Source of the DNA: Flavobacterium aestivum
GTDB taxonomy: Bacteria > Bacteroidota > Bacteroidia > Flavobacteriales > Flavobacteriaceae
Length of the DNA: 64,000 nucleotides
Direction of reading: 5' to 3'
NCBI RefSeq assembly: GCF_026870175.2
Contig: NZ_CP113977.2
Span: forward strand, 2,046,001-2,110,000
Under the pieces are notes generated by a model. That model was given only the letters and a program-made list of their open reading frames with translations. It was not told the DNA's origin and did no database searches. The position numbers were made by a program, and so were the translations under genes. Positions 17,447 through 26,616 of this stretch are shown piece by piece. Within the stretch, counting starts at the first letter, position 1, and each line of letters begins with the position of its first letter.

Positions 17447-17926
17447 TTAATTTTCTTGTGTATTTTCTGTGTTTGTCTTTTTCTTGTTTCCGTATAAGTA
17501 TAGGGAATGATTGGTGATTTCGATATCAAAAATTTCTTCGATGGTTTTTTTGATAGTTTGAATTCGTGGGTCACAAAACTCAATTACTTCACCGGTATCG
17601 GTCATAATGATATGATCGTGTTGTTTGTCGAAATAGGATTTCTCGTAATGTGCTTGGTTTTGCCCAAACTGATGTTTGCGGACTAAGGCACAATCCAGTA
17701 GTAATTCGATGGTATTGTAAAGGGTAGCTCTACTGACACGGTAGTTTTTGTTTTTCATTTTGAGATAGAGGTTTTCTATGTCAAAATGTTCTTCGCTTTC
17801 GTATATTTCTTGAAGGATAGCATATCTTTCAGGAGTTTTGCGATGTCCTTTGTTTTCGAGATACATTGTAAAAACATTCTTTACAATCTCTTGATTTTTG
17901 TTGTTATCTGTGGAAATGAGTGTCAT
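17447..17926 (-). CDS. Fur-family transcriptional regulator
   Basis: A 159-residue Fur/PerR-type regulator with an N-terminal winged helix ([16 protein letters not shown] and [14 protein letters not shown]) and a dimerisation domain with the HDHIIM metal-binding motif. The structural zinc CxxC that normally follows is replaced by TDTG, so one metal site is missing. The frame extends to a TTG at 17935, but that codon lies inside the -7 promoter element, so the ATG at 17926 is preferred. It leads a unit with purA. Whether it senses iron, zinc or peroxide cannot be told. Confidence 0.9.
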   Translation of the reverse strand: MTLISTDNNKNQEIVKNVFTMYLENKGHRKTPERYAILQEIYESEEHFDIENLYLKMKNKNYRVSRATLYNTIELLLDCALVRKHQFGQNQAHYEKSYFDKQHDHIIMTDTGEVIEFCDPRIQTIKKTIEEIFDIEITNHSLYLYGNKKKTNTENTQEN

Positions 17927-17932
17927 ATCTTG

Positions 17933-17940
17933 CAAAGATA
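17933..17940 (-). promoter_or_regulatory. -7 element of the fur-purA unit
   Basis: On the minus strand TATCTTTG matches TAnnTTTG and ends only 6 nt before the ATG. If this is the promoter, the transcript would start at or next to the start codon, giving a leaderless mRNA. No -33 TTG is evident. Confidence 0.45.
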
Positions 17941-18034
17941 AATTTTTATTTTAAAAGTATAAAAAATTAAAGTTTTTAATTCCAGTATTCAATTCTTTTT
18001 TTAAGCTAAAAAAGCGTTGATTAATAAGTGTTTT

Positions 18035-18180
18035 TTTGGGCTAATTTGATCGTATGATTTAGCACGTGAGGGATAGAAGCTAGCTACCTTGTAGCGCGAA
18101 TAGCCCGACAGCATTAGGGAAAGAGGCTTAATAAGCGGGGCTAATTATGAGCCTCTTTTTCTAATGGTGGCACGCCCAAA
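18035..18180 (+). ncRNA. Structured intergenic RNA candidate (Flavo-1-like?)
   Basis: This lies in the 344-bp gap between fur and spoT. A GC-richer block is bounded by an outer stem TTTGGGC (18035-18041) with GCCCAAA (18174-18180). Inside is a 17-bp stem, 18112-18128 with 18150-18166, complete except for two G-U pairs; its 3' arm contains a T-run. Between these lies a conserved-looking core with GTGAGGGATAGAAGC and GTAGCGCGAATAGCCCGAC. The core resembles intergenic elements I associate with Flavobacteriia, possibly the Flavo-1 RNA motif. No open frame explains it. The strand is uncertain. Confidence 0.5.
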
Positions 18181-18270
18181 TGTTTTTTGAATTTTTTTAT
18201 TTGGAGAAATGTTCTCTGTTTTTGTTCTCTAAAATTTAACAATTAAGAGTATTGAAGTTATTTTTACATC

Positions 18271-20490
18271 TTAGTTTTTGTAGACTCGTGTTACTTTGTC
18301 TATTCCGTCAATTTTTTTGATGTTGTCTATTAGTTTTCTCAGAATGGTGATATTGGGAACGATCACAGATATTTGTCCTTTGAAAATTCCTGCTTCTCCG
18401 CTCAATGATATGCTTTGAATGTTGACATTCATATTGTTTGAAATCACTTTTGTCAACTCGTTTGTGAGTCCTAAAGTATCCATTCCCATGATGTTAATGG
18501 TGGCTTTGAAATCTTGCTGAGTAGAGTCAATCCATTTGGCCTGCATGATTCTGTAGGCATAATTGGCTTGCATGGCCAGGGCATTTGGACAATCTTTTTT
18601 GTGGACTTTTATTCCGTCATTTATGGTTACAAAACCAAATACTTCATCTCCCGGAATAGGGTTACAGCAGGTAGATAATTTATAGTCGAGCTTGTCTTGT
18701 GTTTTTCCAAAAACCAGCATGTCATAATTACTACTGATGACTTGTCTGTGGATATCAACATCAGAGGTAGTGTGTGAACGTTTTATCTTGTTTTTGAAAA
18801 AGTTGATTAATGTGTTGCTTTTTTGTACAGCGTAATCTTTTAACTGTTGGTTATCAATCGATCCAACTCCCACTCTGTAAAATAAATCTAAGCTTGTTTT
18901 TAATTTAAAAAAGTTAACCAGCTCATTAATAGTTGCTTCGTTTAGAGTGATTTTAAGATGTTTTAGTTTTCGGGTAAGTACCTCTTTTCCGTCTTCGGCA
19001 ATTTTCTTGGTGTCTTCATTGAGGACATTTCGGATTTTGTTTTTTGCTCGGGAAGTCGTTACGTAATCCAACCAGTTGATGGTTGGTTTTTGGTTAGGAG
19101 AGGTAATGACCTCGACTTGGTCTCCACTTTTTAATTCATAATTTAATGGAACTAATTTTCCATTTACTCTTGTTCCTCTGGTTTTTATTCCTATTTCGGA
19201 GTGAATGCTAAATGCAAAGTCTAAAGAAGTTGCTCCTTTTGGCAATGATTTGATTTCTCCTTTTGGGGTAAATATATAAATCTCTTTAGAATACAGATTC
19301 ATTTTGAAATCCTCTACAAAATCGACTGCACTTATTTCTGAGTTTTCCAGTGCTTCTTTTAATAGATTCAACCAAACATCAAGACCGTTTTCTTCCGTTG
19401 CTCCATTTTTGTATTTGTAATGAGCGGCATAACCTTTTTCGGCAATTTCGTCCATGCGTTCGCTTCGCACCTGAACTTCTACCCAGCGACCTTTTGGTCC
19501 CATTACAGTAATATGCAGGGCCTCGTAACCGGTTGATTTAGGAGAGGAGATCCAGTCGCGTAATCGGCTTGGGCTGGGTCTATAATGGTCTGTAACAATA
19601 GAGTATATTTTCCAGGCCAAGAATTTTTCGTCGTGTGGATTGGATTTATAAACGATTCGTAAGGCAAATTTATCATAGACTTCGTCAAAACCAACGTTTT
19701 GAGCAGTCATTTTTCTGTAAATAGAATAGATAGATTTTGGTCTTCCTTTTATGATATAATCAATTTCTTCTGCGTCTAATGAGGTTTTAAGGATATCCGA
19801 AATGTCTTTTATGTAGGCATCTTGTTCTTCCTTGGTTTCTCTGATTTTGCTTACAATGTCATTGTAAATAAGAGGCTCTGTATATTTTAGACCTAGATCT
19901 TCTAGTTTGTTTTTTATTTTATAAAGTCCTAAACGATGTGCTAATGGTGCGTAGATGTATAATGTCTCTGAAGCAATTTTCTCTTGCTTGTAGGCTTCCA
20001 TAGAATCCATAGTTTGCATGTTGTGCAATCTATCGGCTATTTTTATCAAAATTACACGAACATCATCATTCAGTGTCAAGAGCATTTTTCTAAAATTCTC
20101 GGCTTGCATGGATATGTTTAAATCCTTTTGAACCATAGAGATTTTTGTTAATCCTTCTACAAGTTGTGCTACTTTGGGATTAAACAAACGCTCAATATCT
20201 TTTACTGTAGTTGGAGTGTCTTCTACAACATCGTGCATTAAAGCAGCAGCAATTGAGGTAGCTCCCAAACCAATGTCAGCGGCCACGATTTTTGCAACAG
20301 CTATTGGGTGAAATATATAGGCCTCTCCGGATTTTCTGCGTTGATCTTTATGTGCTTCTACGGCAACGTCAAACGCTTTGCGAATCAGCTTTTTGTCTTC
20401 GGTGGTTAGGGTTTGATAACTTATTCGAAGTAACTCTTTATATTCTTGGGCTATTGCTTTATTCTCTTTTTCTATATCTATTTCTATCAT
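18271..20490 (-). CDS. spoT: Bifunctional (p)ppGpp synthetase/hydrolase
   Basis: A 739-residue RelA/SpoT-homologue controlling the stringent response. In order: HD hydrolase domain with HDVVEDTPTT near the N-terminus, synthetase domain with GYEALHITV and EVQVRSERMDEIAEKGYAAH, TGS domain with IFTPKGEIKSLPKGAT, helical region with CCNPIPGDEVFGF, and a C-terminal ACT domain. Both catalytic halves look intact, so it probably makes and degrades the alarmone. The frame reaches a TTG at 20505, but ATG 20490 (MIEIDIEKENK) is the better start. It is the only such gene in the window and is followed by the RNA candidate. Confidence 0.96.
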   Translation of the reverse strand: MIEIDIEKENKAIAQEYKELLRISYQTLTTEDKKLIRKAFDVAVEAHKDQRRKSGEAYIFHPIAVAKIVAADIGLGATSIAAALMHDVVEDTPTTVKDIERLFNPKVAQLVEGLTKISMVQKDLNISMQAENFRKMLLTLNDDVRVILIKIADRLHNMQTMDSMEAYKQEKIASETLYIYAPLAHRLGLYKIKNKLEDLGLKYTEPLIYNDIVSKIRETKEEQDAYIKDISDILKTSLDAEEIDYIIKGRPKSIYSIYRKMTAQNVGFDEVYDKFALRIVYKSNPHDEKFLAWKIYSIVTDHYRPSPSRLRDWISSPKSTGYEALHITVMGPKGRWVEVQVRSERMDEIAEKGYAAHYKYKNGATEENGLDVWLNLLKEALENSEISAVDFVEDFKMNLYSKEIYIFTPKGEIKSLPKGATSLDFAFSIHSEIGIKTRGTRVNGKLVPLNYELKSGDQVEVITSPNQKPTINWLDYVTTSRAKNKIRNVLNEDTKKIAEDGKEVLTRKLKHLKITLNEATINELVNFFKLKTSLDLFYRVGVGSIDNQQLKDYAVQKSNTLINFFKNKIKRSHTTSDVDIHRQVISSNYDMLVFGKTQDKLDYKLSTCCNPIPGDEVFGFVTINDGIKVHKKDCPNALAMQANYAYRIMQAKWIDSTQQDFKATINIMGMDTLGLTNELTKVISNNMNVNIQSISLSGEAGIFKGQISVIVPNITILRKLIDNIKKIDGIDKVTRVYKN

Positions 20491-20573
20491 AACGGCATGG
20501 TTCAATCCCTAAAAATAAGAATAAGTAATGAAATAAGCAAGAAGATTTTCAGGATTCAGGAATAATGAATGCC

Positions 20574-20975
20574 TTATACTTCTACACTATTTTCTAAAAT
20601 TCGTATTGGTTTTTTATTTTCATCTAATGCTACAAAAGTAAAGCTTCCTGTTATAGCCTTCTCTCTGTGGTTGCTATACATTTGTTCGATATAGATTTCT
20701 ACTTTTACATCTACACTTGTGTTACCTATTTTAGACACTTTCCCTACGAGTTCCACTATTGTCCCAGCTGGAATAGGTTTTTTGAAATCAATTTTATCCG
20801 AAGAAACGGTTACACATCTTTTTCTTGTAAATCTGGTTGCTGTTATAAATGCAACTTCATCCATCATCAACATGGCTGTTCCGCCAAATAGAGTGTCGTA
20901 ATGATTGGTTGTGCTTGGGAAAACGGTTTTGAAAATTCTAGTTTCGGCGTGTGCAATTTTTTCTTCTAAATTCAT
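20574..20975 (-). CDS. Acyl-CoA thioesterase, hotdog fold
   Basis: A 133-residue single hotdog domain of the YciA/BACH type. The key segment is HYDTLFGGTAMLMMDEVAFITA, with the N/D-x-x-x-x-GG-x-x-x-x-x-x-D/E active-site pattern, followed by VTVSSDKIDFKKPIP. Such enzymes hydrolyse short to medium acyl-CoA to free acid and CoA in the cytosol. It lies just upstream of spoT on the same strand (83 bp gap) and downstream of the serine-hydrolase gene. The physiological acyl group is unknown. Confidence 0.9.
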   Translation of the reverse strand: MNLEEKIAHAETRIFKTVFPSTTNHYDTLFGGTAMLMMDEVAFITATRFTRKRCVTVSSDKIDFKKPIPAGTIVELVGKVSKIGNTSVDVKVEIYIEQMYSNHREKAITGSFTFVALDENKKPIRILENSVEV

Positions 20976-21036
20976 TGTTTTTATATAAAATAGTTATTAG
21001 ATGTTGTTATTTTAAAGCTATAGTAATCTATAGTAA

Positions 21037-22590
21037 TTATTGGTTCATTTTCTTGAAATCTAAATCTTGAAAATCGTAACTGAAGTCGGTTAGTTCTGAA
21101 ATCGGTTTCATTTTGATTGTAATTGCTTTTCCGGCTGCATCATATTCAAAAAACAGATGGGCATCTGCATGAAAATAGGCATTGTCCCATTTTATAACTA
21201 AGTTTTTCTCTTTGTAAAAGAATAATTCTCCAGAAAGTTGTGGAGATCGCTTGGAAGCAAAAAGTAATTTTCCTTTTTTCTCGCTAATTACAACGTCACC
21301 TAACCAATTGTCCTCATATGTTCCAACATAGTTATTGAAGTCAATTTTGACTTTGTCTTTTTTGTTTTTGGCTACCAATGCCCAAACTTCGTCAGTTACT
21401 TTATCTGCATATTCTTCGGTGGTTTTTACTCTATTGCTGTAAATGGTAACATAATCGTCTGATTTGATTCCTAAATAACTGTCTTTTATAGTATTGGTGA
21501 TTGCGCTGAAAGCAGCTCCAGATTGTTGATTGGTCAAAACTACAATCCCTAAATTTAGTTCAGGAAATAGTGTGACCTGGGTGACAATTCCTTCTAAACC
21601 ACCTGTGTGAGTGACTTGTTTGTATCCTTTTACATCACTCAAAAACCAACCTAATCCATAAGAACTAAAGTGGCTATTGTAAGGAGGTTTTGTGTTTATG
21701 GGAATAATGGTTTGTTGGCTCCACATTTCATTATGCTCTTTTTCGGAGAATAATTGTTTATTTTCGGTACCATATTTACCATTATTCAATTGCATAATCA
21801 TCCATTTACTCATGTCGTTTACGTTTGAGTAAATTCCGCCTGCGGCATCGAATATTTGATTTTTGTATCTTGAAATTACTTTTAGTTTTCCGTCAATAGG
21901 AACGTGAGGTGCAATAATATTACTGGTGTCTTTTAATCGAACAAATGATGCAGCACTATTTTTCATATCCAATGGCTTCATCATTCGGCTTTCAATAAAG
22001 TCACACCAACTCAAACCACTTGCTTTTTGAATCACTTCCCCAGCAACGATATATAATAAGTTGTCATAATCATATTGTGTTCTAAAAGCCGAAACTGGTT
22101 TTAAGTATTGCAAATTTTGAATAATATCCTGTGCTGTAAAATTGCTTCCGTCTGGCCAAATCATCAAATCTCCTGCACCAAGTCCCAATCCGCTTCTGTG
22201 AGTCAGTAAATCTCGAATAGTAAATTCATTGGTCACATAATCATTGTACATTTTGAAATTTGGTAGATAGGTGATGACTTTATCATCCCATTTTAGTTTG
22301 CCTACGTCTACAAGCATTGCCAAAGCGGCACTTGTAAACGCTTTACTATTGGAAGCAATTCCAAAAAGTGTATTTGCATCTACCTTTTCATTGGTTAGAA
22401 TAGATTTTACTCCGTATCCTTTTGCAAGTACCACTTTTCCGTCTTTGACAATTGCGACTGCAATTCCGGGAACGTTAAAAGCGGTTAAAGCTCGATTGAC
22501 TACATTATCTACTTCTTCATTAGAAATTTGGGCAAAAGAATGGATGCTAAATGCAAGAAGGACTAAAAGGGAAATACTAACTTTTTTCAT
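21037..22590 (-). CDS. Secreted class-C beta-lactamase-like serine hydrolase
   Basis: A 517-residue periplasmic or surface protein with a signal peptide cleaved near SFAQ-I (residues 20-22). The penicillin-binding/AmpC-type domain carries the SxxK motif S80-N-S-K83, the YxN motif Y175-D-N177, and HTGGLEG as the third element. A C-terminal DUF3471-like domain of about 100 residues follows. Relatives are peptidases or esterases acting on D-amino-acid or ester bonds; true beta-lactamase activity is doubtful. It stands in a minus-strand row with the methyltransferase (49-bp gap) but has no obvious functional link. A tandem 10-bp repeat (CTATAGTAAT twice) sits at its stop. Confidence 0.88.
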   Translation of the reverse strand: MKKVSISLLVLLAFSIHSFAQISNEEVDNVVNRALTAFNVPGIAVAIVKDGKVVLAKGYGVKSILTNEKVDANTLFGIASNSKAFTSAALAMLVDVGKLKWDDKVITYLPNFKMYNDYVTNEFTIRDLLTHRSGLGLGAGDLMIWPDGSNFTAQDIIQNLQYLKPVSAFRTQYDYDNLLYIVAGEVIQKASGLSWCDFIESRMMKPLDMKNSAASFVRLKDTSNIIAPHVPIDGKLKVISRYKNQIFDAAGGIYSNVNDMSKWMIMQLNNGKYGTENKQLFSEKEHNEMWSQQTIIPINTKPPYNSHFSSYGLGWFLSDVKGYKQVTHTGGLEGIVTQVTLFPELNLGIVVLTNQQSGAAFSAITNTIKDSYLGIKSDDYVTIYSNRVKTTEEYADKVTDEVWALVAKNKKDKVKIDFNNYVGTYEDNWLGDVVISEKKGKLLFASKRSPQLSGELFFYKEKNLVIKWDNAYFHADAHLFFEYDAAGKAITIKMKPISELTDFSYDFQDLDFKKMNQ

Positions 22591-22639
22591 ACTATTCTGT
22601 TTGGTTTATTTCTAATGGTCTCTATTTTAAAATCTAAAA

Positions 22640-23425
22640 TTAAAAACCTCTTTGTCTTTTGGCTTCAAATATTAAAATCGCTGCGGCTACTGATACATTC
22701 ATACTGTCTATTTCGCCTTGCATCGGGATAATGATGTTTTGTGTGGCTGCATCACGCCATTCCTGTGTGAGTCCCGTTGCCTCAGTTCCTACAACCAATG
22801 CCGTTGGTGAAGTATAATCTTGGGTGTGATAGGAAGTGGAATTTTGTAAGGTGGCACAATAAAAATTGATGTTTCGTTCTTTCAGAAACGCAATAATCTC
22901 GGTAGTCGTCCCTGTTGCAATCTGATTGGTAAACAAACAGCCTACACTAGATCGAACCACATTGGGATTGTATAGGTCGCTTTTTGGGTTGGCAATAATC
23001 ACTGCATCAAGATGAGCAGCATCGGCAGTACGCAATAAGGCACCAATATTTCCTGGTTTTTCGGGAGCTTCAGCAATAAGAATCAATGGGTTTTCGGATA
23101 ATTGTAAATCGGATAGTTGCATTGATTTGGCTTTGGCTACAGCCAAAATTCCTTCGGTGGTATCTCTGTAAGCCAATTTTTGATAAACAGCAGTACTAAT
23201 TTCGATTAATTCGGCTTTATTGGATAATTTACGGGTTTCCGTTTCTGAACATATTTCGGGTACAAACAAAATCGTTTCTATTTCATATCCTCCTTTTATG
23301 GCTATCGAAATTTCACGTTTTCCTTCTATCAAAAAAGTTCCTGATTGTTTGCGTGCTTTTGCTTTTTCCTGCAATAACAACAGAGATTTGATAAAAGGGT
23401 TTTGGAGGCTGGCGATTTGTTTCAT
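22640..23425 (-). CDS. SpoU/TrmH-family RNA 2'-O-methyltransferase
   Basis: A 261-residue knotted (SPOUT) methyltransferase. An N-terminal substrate-binding domain with the LLQEKAKARKQSGTFLIEGKRE pattern is followed by the catalytic part with EKPGNIGALLRTADAA (motif 1), VGTEATGL (motif 2) and IPMQGEIDSMNVSVAAAI (motif 3). It uses S-adenosylmethionine to methylate a ribose of rRNA or tRNA. The exact nucleotide is unknown. It precedes the serine-hydrolase gene on the minus strand. Confidence 0.92.
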   Translation of the reverse strand: MKQIASLQNPFIKSLLLLQEKAKARKQSGTFLIEGKREISIAIKGGYEIETILFVPEICSETETRKLSNKAELIEISTAVYQKLAYRDTTEGILAVAKAKSMQLSDLQLSENPLILIAEAPEKPGNIGALLRTADAAHLDAVIIANPKSDLYNPNVVRSSVGCLFTNQIATGTTTEIIAFLKERNINFYCATLQNSTSYHTQDYTSPTALVVGTEATGLTQEWRDAATQNIIIPMQGEIDSMNVSVAAAILIFEAKRQRGF

Positions 23426-23625
23426 GTAGAGGTACTATTTTTCTTTAGAGGATCAGCGTGTCGCCATTAGGTATGATCTTTAAATTTTGATTCATGGCGA
23501 TTTTAGTGAAAAGATGCTGGTTAGTAATTTGTGCTAAGATACTACCATTTTTTAAATTTTAAAGCTGAAAATTCATCCTAAGAAATAATACTTTGTAAAG
23601 AGTATTTTATTTAATTTTGAAAACG

Positions 23626-23647
23626 AAATCCAAACAACAATTTACAA
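23626..23647 (+). repeat. Degenerate A-rich dispersed repeat, copy A
   Basis: The sequence AAATCCAAACAACAATTTACAA just before the TRIC gene is closely similar to the stretch at 37518-37540. Related fragments (for example ACAATTTATAATGC near 45736 and CTAAAATCTAAA near 23650 and 43543) occur in other gaps. This looks like a small dispersed intergenic repeat of the genome. Confidence 0.4.
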
Positions 23648-23659
23648 TCTAAAATCTAA

Positions 23660-24265
23660 ATGTTTCATCTACTCGATATCATCGGAACCATGGCATTTGC
23701 TATGTCAGGCGCATTAACAGCTATGAGTAAAAAGTTAGACCCTTTTGGCGTTTTTATCATTGCATTTGTCACAGCTGTAGGAGGCGGAACCTTACGAGAT
23801 GTCATGATAGGCCGTACTCCAGTTGGTTGGATGCACGATTTGACCTATGTATATGTAATCATTTTAGGTTTTTTTTTAACGATCTTATTCCGAAAAAGAT
23901 TAGACAAACTTCGTATTTCGTTAGCTCTATTTGATACTATTGGGTTGGGGGTTTTTACTTTGATTGGTATTCAAAAAGGAATAGATTACCATCTAAATCC
24001 TGTTATTTGTGTTGCATTAGGCACCATGACTGCTTGTTTTGGAGGAGTTATTCGGGATATTTTATGTAATGAAATTCCAGTGATTTTCCGCAGAGAAATT
24101 TATGCAACAATATGTATTCTGGGCGGAATTGTGTTTTTCATGCTCCGAAGAATGAACTTAGAAAACGATATTTTGTATCTAGTCACTTCATTAGTTATTA
24201 TTGCGGTTCGTGTATTGGCTGTAAAGTACAAGTGGCATCTTTCGCCATTCGAGCATAAAAAATAA
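23660..24265 (+). CDS. TRIC/UPF0126-family membrane channel protein
   Basis: A 201-residue inner-membrane protein with about seven transmembrane helices built from two repeats. Each repeat has a glycine-rich kinked motif: FVTAVGGGTLRDVMIG near residues 37-52 and GTMTACFGGVIRDILCN near 120-136. These are the pore signatures of trimeric intracellular cation channels (YicG/UPF0126 proteins in bacteria). The likely role is passage of K+ or other small cations; physiology is not established. Monocistronic, with a 245-bp AT-rich gap before the polysaccharide locus. Confidence 0.9.
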   Translation: MFHLLDIIGTMAFAMSGALTAMSKKLDPFGVFIIAFVTAVGGGTLRDVMIGRTPVGWMHDLTYVYVIILGFFLTILFRKRLDKLRISLALFDTIGLGVFTLIGIQKGIDYHLNPVICVALGTMTACFGGVIRDILCNEIPVIFRREIYATICILGGIVFFMLRRMNLENDILYLVTSLVIIAVRVLAVKYKWHLSPFEHKK

Positions 24266-24510
24266 AGAGCATTTACTTCATCAGTTTAGTATAAATAATT
24301 CTAAGCTTATTATATCTAACGTGTTGGTGTAATTATTTTTTGCCACATAGATTCTGCGTTGATTTTTTAAATATAAACTTGAGCCTTCGGGGTTTTTCCA
24401 GTTTTGTTGTTATTTATTACAAGATATAATTTGTGATTTGGATTTTTTTTGCAATTCGTATTTAAAATATTGCCCTAATTGCTTACTTTTCCAGTCTTTA
24501 ATCCCCAAAT

Positions 24511-25488
24511 GTGAAAAACTACTCTGTAAGACGATATCAAGAAAGCGATTACCTGCATTGGAATACCTTTGTAAGTAAGGCCAAAAATGCTACATTTCTG
24601 TTTCATAGGGATTTTATGGACTATCACAAAGATCGATTTGAGGATTATTCTTTGTTGGTTTTTAATAGAGAGAAATTAGTGTCGGTTTTGCCTGCTAATA
24701 GAGTAGGAGACAGTATTTATTCTCATCAAGGATTGACTTATGGCGGTTTGGTTTATGAAGAAAAGTTAAAGTTAGCCTCGGTGATAGAAGTCTTTAAAGC
24801 TGTTTTACTCTATTTGTACGAAAATGAAATTATCAAAATTCAAATTAAAACTCTTCCATCTATATATCATAAAAAGCCAGCCGAAGAATTAAATTATGCG
24901 CTTTTTTTGGCAGAAGCCCAATTAATTAGAAGAGACACGCTCGCGGTTATTGATTTGTCAAAACCTTCTCAGTTTTCTAAAATTAGAAAAAGAGGGATTC
25001 AGAAGGGGTTTGACAACAAATTGGTTATAAAGGAAGAATCTGATTTCGAAAATTTTTGGAACGAAATATTGATTCCGAATTTAGAGCAAAAACACAATGT
25101 AGAACCTGTTCATTCTTTAAATGAAATACGACTTCTGAAAAGTCATTTTGATAAAAATATCAGGCAGTTCAATGTGTATTACAACGATGAAATTGTTGGA
25201 GGTACAACCATTTTTGAATCCGAAAATGTGGTGCATTGTCAATACATTTCAAAGTATGAGAAAAATGAAAATTTAGGAAGTTTAGATTTTTTATACAATC
25301 ATTTAATAAATAATGTATTTGCTGGCAAAAGATATTTTGATTTCGGAATATCTAATGAGAATCAAGGTGAAATAGTCAATAAAGGGCTGTCTTATTGGAA
25401 AGAGAGTTTTGGGGCAAGTACCATTGTACATGATTTTTATGAAGTAGAAACTATAAAATATTCTGAATTAGATAACGTATTAAAATGA
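24511..25488 (+). CDS. FemAB/GNAT-like N-acyltransferase
   Basis: A 325-residue protein of the FemAB-like GNAT superfamily. It shows the [13 protein letters not shown] region and a C-terminal acetyl-CoA-binding part with [12 protein letters not shown] and [12 protein letters not shown]. The start is GTG at 24511; the overlapping ATG is out of frame and quickly stopped. It overlaps the next gene by 4 bp (ATGA), so it is coupled to the FdtB-like aminotransferase. The context suggests it acetylates or otherwise acylates the 3-amino group of the dTDP-sugar, a step done by a hexapeptide acyltransferase in better-known pathways. This is inference. Confidence 0.8.
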   Translation: MKNYSVRRYQESDYLHWNTFVSKAKNATFLFHRDFMDYHKDRFEDYSLLVFNREKLVSVLPANRVGDSIYSHQGLTYGGLVYEEKLKLASVIEVFKAVLLYLYENEIIKIQIKTLPSIYHKKPAEELNYALFLAEAQLIRRDTLAVIDLSKPSQFSKIRKRGIQKGFDNKLVIKEESDFENFWNEILIPNLEQKHNVEPVHSLNEIRLLKSHFDKNIRQFNVYYNDEIVGGTTIFESENVVHCQYISKYEKNENLGSLDFLYNHLINNVFAGKRYFDFGISNENQGEIVNKGLSYWKESFGASTIVHDFYEVETIKYSELDNVLK

Positions 25489-26597
25489 TAAAATTCTTAG
25501 ATTTAAAAAAAATAAACGAACCTTATGAAATTGCTTTTCAAGAGAAATTGAAAGTGGTTTTAGCTAATGGTTGGTATATTTTAGGAAATGAAGTCCGAGA
25601 GTTTGAAACTAATTTTGCCCAATATTGTGGAGCCAATTATTGTATTGGAGTAGGGAATGGATTAGATGCCTTAACACTTATTTTCAAAGCATATATTCAG
25701 CTAGGGAAATTACAAAAAGGGGATGAGGTTATTGTGCCTGCCAATACTTATATTGCCAGTATATTAGCCATTCTTCAAGCAGATTTAGTACCAGTTTTGA
25801 TTGAACCCAAGTTAGAAACTTACAACATTGATCCGAGTTTAATTCAGAATGCAATAACAACCAAAACGAAAGCCATTCTAGCAGTGCATCTTTACGGTCA
25901 ATTGGCTGAAATGGATTTGATTAATGAAATAGCCAGTCAAAATAATTTGATTGTGGTTGAGGATGCTGCACAATCGCAAGGAGCAACTAGCAATCAAAAG
26001 TCTGCGATCAAAAATCTGCAAACAAGTGCAGCATATAGTTTTTATCCTGGGAAAAATCTTGGGGCATTAGGAGATGGAGGTGCTGTAGTAACGAATGATG
26101 CTGAACTTGCTAAAACTATCCAGTCCCTTAGAAATTATGGTTCAGAGATAAAGTATCAGAATGATTTTATAGGAGTCAATTCCAGATTAGATGAATTACA
26201 AGCTGCATTTTTGAATCTAAAATTACCAAACTTAGATTCAGATAACGAAAAACGTAGAATCATTGCTAAACGGTATTTATCCGAAATAAAAAATGATAAA
26301 ATCATCTTGCCATTTTGGGATTTTAGTAGCAATCATGTTTTTCATCTTTTTGTTATTCGAACTCAAAACAGAGCCGATTTGCAAAACTATTTAGCAGCAA
26401 ATAACATCGAAACGATGATTCATTATCCTATTCCGCCACATCAGCAAAAAGCTTTTGGTTCTGAGTCATTGGGGTGGAATAATTTGTCCTTTCCTATAAC
26501 CGAAAAAACACACAATGAAGTTTTGAGTTTGCCTATAAGCCCTGTTTTAACAAATGATGAGGTGAGTTTTGTTATTGAAGCTTTAAATAAGTACTAA
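25485..26597 (+). CDS. FdtB/DegT-type sugar-nucleotide aminotransferase
   Basis: A 370-residue PLP enzyme of the DegT/DnrJ/EryC1 family. Motifs: [35 protein letters not shown] (PLP contacts) and [17 protein letters not shown] with the Schiff-base lysine. It would install an amino group at C3 of a dTDP-3-keto-6-deoxyhexose, giving Fuc3N or Qui3N. The matching 3,4-ketoisomerase is the FdtA-like gene at 33238, 6.6 kb away. No dTDP-glucose synthase or dehydratase (RmlA/RmlB) is in the window, so these must lie elsewhere. Confidence 0.88.
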   Translation: MIKFLDLKKINEPYEIAFQEKLKVVLANGWYILGNEVREFETNFAQYCGANYCIGVGNGLDALTLIFKAYIQLGKLQKGDEVIVPANTYIASILAILQADLVPVLIEPKLETYNIDPSLIQNAITTKTKAILAVHLYGQLAEMDLINEIASQNNLIVVEDAAQSQGATSNQKSAIKNLQTSAAYSFYPGKNLGALGDGGAVVTNDAELAKTIQSLRNYGSEIKYQNDFIGVNSRLDELQAAFLNLKLPNLDSDNEKRRIIAKRYLSEIKNDKIILPFWDFSSNHVFHLFVIRTQNRADLQNYLAANNIETMIHYPIPPHQQKAFGSESLGWNNLSFPITEKTHNEVLSLPISPVLTNDEVSFVIEALNKY

Positions 26598-26616
26598 ATT
26601 GAAGTTTATAGAGAAG

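Noticed and set aside
21037..22590. Beta-lactamase resistance gene
   Set aside because: SxxK and YxN are present, but the DUF3471-like C-terminus and context fit the broad serine-hydrolase family rather than an AmpC enzyme.
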